The position numbers and the translations under genes are program-made. Positions 58,139-64,000 of a DNA stretch of 64,000 nt are shown piece by piece. This DNA comes from Acetatifactor sp. (GTDB lineage: Bacteria; Bacillota; Clostridia; Lachnospirales; Lachnospiraceae), in contig JAILLF010000035.1 in the NCBI GenBank assembly GCA_024693365.1, positions 1-64,000 of the forward strand, in the 5' to 3' direction. Below the pieces are notes generated by a model. That model did not search any database and was not told the origin of the DNA. It was given only the letters and a program-made list of their open reading frames with translations. Position 1 is the first letter of the stretch. Every line of letters begins with the position of its first letter.

Positions 58139-61100
58139 ATGAAAAAGTTAAAATCTGGAATCACGCAGGTGAGAAAGTATTTATGGAGCATGACGATCTT
58201 GGTCATGCTTTTTGTCGTTATGCTAAGCCCGATGCAGGCGAAAGCTTCATCGGAGGAATTGACGCCGGAGGTTTTATGGGAACGATTAGAAGCGCTGAAG
58301 GTGCAGTTCCCAAACGGAAGATATTGGAATCACGTGGGAAGTGAGGAGAATAATCCGGAAGGAACGACGGATACGCCGTGTGGTAGGCACAGTAAGGTGT
58401 CTGAACAAAACAAAACCTGCAACTACGTGATGGTACATGGGAGATCTACCAATCAATGTTGGGGCTTTGCTAATTTACTTTCCGATAAGCTATATGGTAC
58501 TTATTTTGATTCGTGGACGAATGACAGGGATTTGGAAAACGTAAAGCCGGGAGACGTGTTGCAATATGGATATGATTATGGAGTGACAGGTCATACGGTT
58601 ATGGTTCTTGCCATCAGCGGTGACGACGTTTACGTAGTAGATTGCAATTCAGACGATCATTGCATCATTCGATGGAACGGAATTGTATCCAAGAAATTCA
58701 TTGACTCCAAAATGAGATCGGATGATTATTTGAATTCGACTAATAGGGTATATCACGCACCGGTTGCGTTGCCGCTGAAGGAAGGTTATTGCGGAAGCGA
58801 TGCCACGTATTCGCTGGATGAAAACGGGACGCTTGTGATCCAAGGGACTGGAAGTCTCTATGATCATTTTTTCGAAGGCAGGGAGGACGTTAAAAAAGTA
58901 ATTATCCAGGACGGGATCACAGGACTTGGAGTAAAGACGTTTGGAAATTGCAAAAATCTGGAAAGCGTCCAGTTCCCGATGGATTTCAGTATCATATATG
59001 CCAAAAGCTTTCAAAGCTGTTCTTCCTTAAAGCAGGTGAACGTTCCCAGCGGATTGAAGGAATTGGGGTCGGCCGCCTTTAATAACTGTGCCATTGAACA
59101 ATATGAACTTCCCAAGGGACTGGAAACCATTGGAACTAACGTTTTCTATGGTTGTCCCGGATTTGCAGGGAATGAGAGCCATTATGTTCTCGCAGACGGT
59201 ACTGTGTGCATCAGCGGGAGAGGTGAAATCTATTCCAATCTGTTTAAGAATCGGACGGATCTTAAGAAGCTGGTGGTCGAAAATGGCATCCGAAATTTGG
59301 GGACGAGTACGTTTGAGGGATGTACCGGTTTGACGCAGGTCATCCTTCCGGAAGGGTTAAAGATCATAGGGAAGAAATGCTTTAGTGACTGCCGCTCATT
59401 AAAGACGGTGAACCTTCCCGAATATATGTCAGAAATCAGCGATTATGCGTTTTACAATTGTGCGCTGACGTCGACGGAGCTTCCTGAGAATTTGGATAAG
59501 GAAGGCGAGCTCCTCTTCCAGGGTTGCCCGGGAGCTTGCGGGAATCACAGCCGCTACGTCCTGGAAAGCAGAGTTTTACGCATTAGTGGCACCGGGGCCA
59601 TTTATGACGACGCGTTTTATTACAAGAGGAATTTTGACAAAGTTTACGTTGGCGAAGGGATTACCGCCATTGGCGAATGGGCTTTTGGCAACAGCTACGC
59701 GGAGTACGTGGAGCTGCCTAACAGCCTGACAAAAATAGAGGATAACGCATTTGCTTATTGTGATTATTTAAGTCAAGTCGACTGTTACGCACAGGCGTTG
59801 GTGCTGGATTGGGTGGAGCCGACGCGCGAATCCTTTATCTCTAATCCAGAGAAGTCAACAGTTTTTAACGTTGCGGCAGATCAGCTTACCAATTATGAGG
59901 TAAGGTTTGGTGACGTACAAAACGTTACGTTTTGCGGCGCATTGCCAGGAAGCGAAGAGCCGGTTTACACGGTCAAGAAGGGTGAATGCGGTGAGACGGC
60001 ATATTATGATCTGAAGAGCGACGGCACGCTGATCGTTGAAGGATTTGGAAGATTGGAATACAACGCTTTCGACGCATATGCAGATCCGACGTGGAAAACT
60101 GTTAAAAACATCATCATTTGCAATGGTATCGCGGAATGTCTGGGTTTCTACGGATTCGAGCAACTTGAGACGGTGACCTTGGCGGAGACGGCAGGGTGTT
60201 TTCTTAATAACGCCTTATTCGAAGAAAATGAAGCGCTCACCGACGTTTATGCCTACGTCGATCCTGCCTATTTGAATAATGGCGAGTATTTTGGCAAGGA
60301 TGGACTTAGGATTCACGTTTTGGCAAAGGATTTGGATGCATGGCAAAATCATAAAGGAATTACGAAACAGGTAGTATTCATCGGGGACCTGGAGCCTTTG
60401 GAGGAAGGCATGGATTTCCATCGGGGAAGATGCGGAATCGATGCTTACTATGAGATCGATGAAATGAATACCTTGCACGTTACCGGAAGCGGACAGATTA
60501 CGGATAAATTTTTTAGTACGGAATATAAGGGAAATAGGTCATCCACACTAAATAAATACCAATATGAGTTCTCGTTTGAAGACGTTCAGAAAGTAGTGAT
60601 CGGAGACGGAATTACGGGAATTGGCAAGGAAGCGTTCAAAGGGTTGACTTCCGTTACGGAGGTCGTATTCCCTGACAGCCTAAAGACAATCGGGAACAGT
60701 GCGTTTGATGGTTGCAACTTGCTGACCACCTTTGCGTTACCGAATGGATTAAAAAGGATTGGGGAAGGCGCTTTTATCGGGTGTACCGGCGTCGTGGAAT
60801 TTATATCCGTGGCCAATCCAGATACGTTAACCTGGCCTAAACTGAAATCTAACATGACCTTCGTCACGGATGATTTCAGACGTGACGGGGCAAAGACCAT
60901 CTGTCACGTGCCATCTAATTACGTCAGAAAGTATCAGGAAAAATTTGCTGAGATTAACGTGACGTTTGTAGGCAACCTAGATCCTGAACTTCTTGGCCTT
61001 TCCTTCGGAGAGGTGAAAGAGCAGCCTGCAAGCTGTACGGAGAATGGTCGCATTGCATACTATTTGGGATCCGATGATCAGATTTACGTAAGCAAGGCGG

Positions 61101-62107
61101 GAATCCTGCTTGAGGATCAAAACGGAGATGGTGTCGTGGACGTGTTTGACGTAATCATTCCTGCCATGGGGCACTCTCATGACGGCGAGAATTCCCTGAG
61201 CTGGCGCTGGGAGAAAGCCGGTGAAGACTTCGCGGTGACGGCGTGCCTGAAGTGCATGCGCTGCGGTGCTTTCGAAGAAAGCGTTCCGGCTGAGGTCGTA
61301 AAGACGGAAGGCGAAAACGGCGTGACTTACGTGGCGACGGCAACCATTGGGGACACAGAAGTTTCGATGACCCGCGAGATCAAAAACGAGTATTACGTAA
61401 CGCTTGACGGCACGTCCTCCACGCACGCTTACGGCGACCGCGTTCAGGCCTATGCCGCCGCGCCGTCGGAGGGCATGGCATTTGCCGGCTGGTACGAGGG
61501 AGAAACCTTAGTTTGTACTTCGACCGACATTGATTTCCTGGTATACAGAAACGTAGCGCTGCACACGGTTTACGTGGACGCGGCGCAGTACGTGGAGCCG
61601 GCGGAGCCCATCCTGAACTTTGACCTGTCCGAGCGCGTCTTCGATGAGGCGGGCAATCAAAAGCTGGACATGACCGTGACCTGGTATCTCTCGGACGGCA
61701 TGAGCGTGAAGGATGTAGGATTAGTGCGCACCACGGACGAGGAAGCGGAGCTTAGCATTGAAAACGAAGAGGTAAAGAAGCGCTCCGCAGGCGTTGACAA
61801 TACAAGCGGCACCTTTATCCACCACCTGACCCTCGGTGAGATCAGCAGTGCGCTGACCGCATATGCAAAGGCTTATCTGGTATATGATGACGCTCAGGGT
61901 GAGGAACACGTGCTATATACGGATGTGGCAGCCTCCGCACCCGTGGCGCTGACGGAGACAACGCGCGGCCAGGCAGCTGATTCGCAGGAAGAAGTAGCTG
62001 AAGAAGCGAATGACAGTGAGGAGTCGAACGACGGAGAAGAAAATAACGCAGGAGAAGCGGGTGATGAGCCTGATAACGAAGAGAAAACCGCAGAACAGGG
62101 GGAATAA
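58139..62107 (+). CDS. Secreted cysteine-peptidase-like protein with BspA-type leucine-rich repeats
   Basis: 1322 residues from ATG 58139. A signal peptide (LVMLFVVMLSPMQAKAS) is followed by an NlpC/P60- or CHAP-like domain with Cys in NQCWGF (about 107), His in TGHTVM (about 151) and VVDCNSDD. Many LRR_5 (BspA/TpLRR) units follow (YCGSDATYSLDENGTLVIQG, LKKLVVENGIRNLGTSTF and similar), then an InlB-type B-repeat (GMAFAGWYEGETLV) and a Glu/Asp-rich tail. No LPXTG or cell wall binding repeat is seen. It probably acts on the cell wall or host matrix outside the cell. Confidence 0.88.
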   Translation: MKKLKSGITQVRKYLWSMTILVMLFVVMLSPMQAKASSEELTPEVLWERLEALKVQFPNGRYWNHVGSEENNPEGTTDTPCGRHSKVSEQNKTCNYVMVHGRSTNQCWGFANLLSDKLYGTYFDSWTNDRDLENVKPGDVLQYGYDYGVTGHTVMVLAISGDDVYVVDCNSDDHCIIRWNGIVSKKFIDSKMRSDDYLNSTNRVYHAPVALPLKEGYCGSDATYSLDENGTLVIQGTGSLYDHFFEGREDVKKVIIQDGITGLGVKTFGNCKNLESVQFPMDFSIIYAKSFQSCSSLKQVNVPSGLKELGSAAFNNCAIEQYELPKGLETIGTNVFYGCPGFAGNESHYVLADGTVCISGRGEIYSNLFKNRTDLKKLVVENGIRNLGTSTFEGCTGLTQVILPEGLKIIGKKCFSDCRSLKTVNLPEYMSEISDYAFYNCALTSTELPENLDKEGELLFQGCPGACGNHSRYVLESRVLRISGTGAIYDDAFYYKRNFDKVYVGEGITAIGEWAFGNSYAEYVELPNSLTKIEDNAFAYCDYLSQVDCYAQALVLDWVEPTRESFISNPEKSTVFNVAADQLTNYEVRFGDVQNVTFCGALPGSEEPVYTVKKGECGETAYYDLKSDGTLIVEGFGRLEYNAFDAYADPTWKTVKNIIICNGIAECLGFYGFEQLETVTLAETAGCFLNNALFEENEALTDVYAYVDPAYLNNGEYFGKDGLRIHVLAKDLDAWQNHKGITKQVVFIGDLEPLEEGMDFHRGRCGIDAYYEIDEMNTLHVTGSGQITDKFFSTEYKGNRSSTLNKYQYEFSFEDVQKVVIGDGITGIGKEAFKGLTSVTEVVFPDSLKTIGNSAFDGCNLLTTFALPNGLKRIGEGAFIGCTGVVEFISVANPDTLTWPKLKSNMTFVTDDFRRDGAKTICHVPSNYVRKYQEKFAEINVTFVGNLDPELLGLSFGEVKEQPASCTENGRIAYYLGSDDQIYVSKAGILLEDQNGDGVVDVFDVIIPAMGHSHDGENSLSWRWEKAGEDFAVTACLKCMRCGAFEESVPAEVVKTEGENGVTYVATATIGDTEVSMTREIKNEYYVTLDGTSSTHAYGDRVQAYAAAPSEGMAFAGWYEGETLVCTSTDIDFLVYRNVALHTVYVDAAQYVEPAEPILNFDLSERVFDEAGNQKLDMTVTWYLSDGMSVKDVGLVRTTDEEAELSIENEEVKKRSAGVDNTSGTFIHHLTLGEISSALTAYAKAYLVYDDAQGEEHVLYTDVAASAPVALTETTRGQAADSQEEVAEEANDSEESNDGEENNAGEAGDEPDNEEKTAEQGE

Positions 62108-62111
62108 CAAA

Positions 62112-62207
62112 GTGAAGAAGGCAGTGATGGAGATCATTCTGTTTGACAGCGAGGACGTCATTACAGCTTCCAGGGGACTGGTTGAGGAATGGGAGTACGA
62201 GCCGTAA
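62112..62207 (+). CDS. Acidic micropeptide 2 preceding the second LRR protein
   Basis: 31 residues if GTG 62112 is used (ATG 62127 would give 26). The gene starts four bases after the stop of the large LRR gene, with GGGGGA upstream. The core AVMEIILFDSEDVITAS and the tail VEEWEYEP match the micropeptide at 57936. Together with its neighbour it repeats the micropeptide-LRR arrangement, so the unit was probably duplicated as a pair. Confidence 0.7.
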   Translation: MKKAVMEIILFDSEDVITASRGLVEEWEYEP

Positions 62208-62284
62208 TCAGTTATTACGAAAGCTGTCGTAAGCATGCAAGGGAAAGAGACTAAGGGGAAACAGGGGGGAAGGAATCGAGGGGG

Positions 62285-64000
62285 ATGAAAAAGATACAAG
62301 CATGGTTATCGTGGATGGCAAAGCATTTATGGAGCGTGGCGGCATTGGCCATGCTCTTTGTGCTGGTGCTTTGCCCTATGCAGGCGAAAGCTTCGTCGGG
62401 GGAGCTGACGCCAGAACTTTTAAGAGAGCGCCTGGAAGCACTGAAGATTCAGTATCAAGACGGAAAATACTGGAATCACGTGGGAAGTGACGAACTGAAT
62501 CTGGAAGGGACGACGGACACGCCCTGTCCATTTCACAATGGGCATGGAAGTACGTGTAATTATTTTACCTATGAAGGAACGCAATATCATGCCTGTTCCG
62601 GGTTCGCCAGCATTCTGTCCATGAAATTATATGGACAGCATTATACTGAGCGGAATACCAGCAGCAATTTGGATGAGCTCCAGCCAGGCGACGTTATTCT
62701 TTATGGAATGCTTCGCATGCAACCTGGACACGTGGTAACCGTGCTGGGAGTCCATGGAAGTACAATTCGCGTTGTGGATTGCAACGGAGATTATCATTGC
62801 ATTATTAAGTGGGGCAGAGAATATGGCATGTCCTATATAAATGAAAGATTAAACCTCGGATTGTATGGGGGGCGCGGCAACGTGATTTTTAAAGCTCCTA
62901 TTCCCATCGCGTATAAGGATGGTTATTGCGGAGAAAACGCGACCTATGAACTGGGGGATGACGGAACTTTGACAATCAGCGGCACCGGATGGGTCGACAA
63001 TCATTTCTTTGAAAATAATGAGGCAATCAGGAAGATCGTGATCGAGGACGGGATTACGGGAGTGGGTCTGCTTGCGTTCGGGAACTGTCCAAACCTGGAA
63101 GAAGTTGTATTTGCGGACTCCGTGGAATCCATCTACGACAAATGCTTTTACGGGTGCGGCGCCTTGGCGGAGAGTAATGTTCCGGCCAAATTAAGCTATC
63201 TTGGCAACGAAGCCTTCCGGGATACCATGATCACGGAGTTTTTGCTTCCGGATGGCATTCGGACCGTCGGAAGTAACATTTTCCGTGGGTGTCCGGGCTT
63301 TTGCGGAAATGCCTGCCATTATACGCTGGAAGACGGAAATCTCCGCATATGGGGAAGCGGCAGCGTCTATGATTTGTTTTTCTCATCCAATACGGACATT
63401 CGCAAGGTGATTTTTGAGGAAGGCATTACGGGTATCGGAAGGCGCACGTTTGCATCATGTACTGCCTTGGAGGAAGTTGAGTTCGCAGGTAGCATGGAGA
63501 CCATTGGTGAGGAAGCTTTTTGTAGTAGCTCCGCCCTTGCAAAAACAAATGAAACTCCTAACTTGAAAAAGATTGGTCCCAAGGCATTTATGAATACGTC
63601 CCTGACGGAATTTGCGATTCCAGAAGGCGTGGAAAGCGTTGGAGCGGAAGCATTCCGAAACTGTCCTGGGTATTGCGGTAATTACGCCAGGTACACGTTA
63701 GAGGACGGGATCCTGAGGATTACTGGTACGGGAGATGTTTACGATGACTTTGTTACCAAATCGCCTTACGTTAATGCTTCCAGTATTCGGGAGATTTACG
63801 TGGGCGAAGGGATCATGTTGATTGGCGCCACCGCTTTTAGCAATTGTAACAATCTTATTTACGCATCGCTTCCGTCTACCGTCACGTCGGTTTATTTCAA
63901 TGCCTTTTATGAATGTCAGAAACTGGCAAACGTAGACTGTTATGCGTCGCCGTTTCAGTTTTCCTATCCGAAGGTTGCGTATACTAACATAAATACGTCC
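62285..64000 (+). CDS. Second secreted cysteine-peptidase/LRR protein (partial, runs off the window)
   Basis: The frame from ATG 62285 stays open to the window end (572 codons). It is a paralogue of the gene at 58139: same signal peptide end (CPMQAKASS), KYWNHVGSDELNLEGTTDTP, catalytic-like Cys in HACSGF (about 104), His in PGHVVTV (about 149), VVDCNGDYHC, then LRR_5 units (YCGENATYELGDDGTLTISG, FGNCPNLEEVVFADSV). GGGGGA precedes the start. It forms a two-pair operon with the preceding micropeptide and LRR genes, without a visible terminator between them. Confidence 0.88.
   Translation, partial: MKKIQAWLSWMAKHLWSVAALAMLFVLVLCPMQAKASSGELTPELLRERLEALKIQYQDGKYWNHVGSDELNLEGTTDTPCPFHNGHGSTCNYFTYEGTQYHACSGFASILSMKLYGQHYTERNTSSNLDELQPGDVILYGMLRMQPGHVVTVLGVHGSTIRVVDCNGDYHCIIKWGREYGMSYINERLNLGLYGGRGNVIFKAPIPIAYKDGYCGENATYELGDDGTLTISGTGWVDNHFFENNEAIRKIVIEDGITGVGLLAFGNCPNLEEVVFADSVESIYDKCFYGCGALAESNVPAKLSYLGNEAFRDTMITEFLLPDGIRTVGSNIFRGCPGFCGNACHYTLEDGNLRIWGSGSVYDLFFSSNTDIRKVIFEEGITGIGRRTFASCTALEEVEFAGSMETIGEEAFCSSSALAKTNETPNLKKIGPKAFMNTSLTEFAIPEGVESVGAEAFRNCPGYCGNYARYTLEDGILRITGTGDVYDDFVTKSPYVNASSIREIYVGEGIMLIGATAFSNCNNLIYASLPSTVTSVYFNAFYECQKLANVDCYASPFQFSYPKVAYTNINTS

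Overview
The window looks like a chromosomal segment of a Gram-positive anaerobe of the Lachnospiraceae (Clostridia). The reasons are strong Shine-Dalgarno sites before most genes, sigma-A type promoters, a Clostridia-type Tad/Flp pilus operon, an arginine block using ArgJ, an anaerobic ribonucleotide reductase with NrdR boxes, and BspA-type leucine-rich repeat proteins. Almost all genes are on the + strand.

Layout. 1-9587: accessory region. It holds cassettes that share a short membrane-anchored N-terminal module, carry different C-terminal toxin-like domains (Tse2-like, unknown, colicin E5-like, ADP-ribosyl-cyclase-like plus Tse2-like), and are followed by small genes likely to encode immunity proteins. 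A module-only copy closes the array, and a secreted SGNH hydrolase sits inside it. 9666-10382: a lipoprotein on the minus strand. 10724-30726: a Tad/Flp pilus locus (two pilins, TadZ-, TadA-, TadB- and TadC-like proteins, prepilin peptidase, TadE/TadG-like proteins). It also contains a phosphorylation module (FHA protein, PP2C phosphatase, Ser/Thr kinase and a membrane protein with repeated ETTVL motifs) and two paralogous polytopic membrane proteins. 30929-32659: a GNAT acetyltransferase and an HD-GYP protein. 32737-37151: argJ-argB-argC-argD. 37155-43110: solute-binding protein, DMT transporter, ComEA, two-component system and GerMN lipoprotein. 43111-46771: a REP-like element, ComEC with two coding minisatellites, two intergenic tandem repeat arrays, and a small RNA gene. 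46772-64000: a TerD-domain protein, csoR-copA, holA, mscL, a TPR lipoprotein, nrdD, then two pairs of an acidic micropeptide gene and a secreted cysteine-peptidase/LRR protein. The last of these runs off the window.

The most striking item is the RNA at about 46572-46701. It has its own promoter and a 3' U-tract. Its core can be drawn as a complete tRNA in permuted order: T arm, acceptor stem capped by a GCAA tetraloop, D arm, with the anticodon stem formed from the two ends. This is the architecture reported for tRNA-mimicking bacterial Y RNAs (YrlA type). Here it sits directly upstream of a TerD-domain protein and not of a recognisable Ro60/Rsr gene.

Other points of interest are the toxin array, a putative kinase/FHA/ETTVL switch within the pilus operon, a possible slippage-controlled gene at a T8 tract, two repeat expansions inside ComEC, an NrdD-thioredoxin fusion, and a strong ACGT bias at codon junctions before valine.

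All functional calls rest on motif reading without database searches. Promoters, terminators and RNA folds were drawn by eye.
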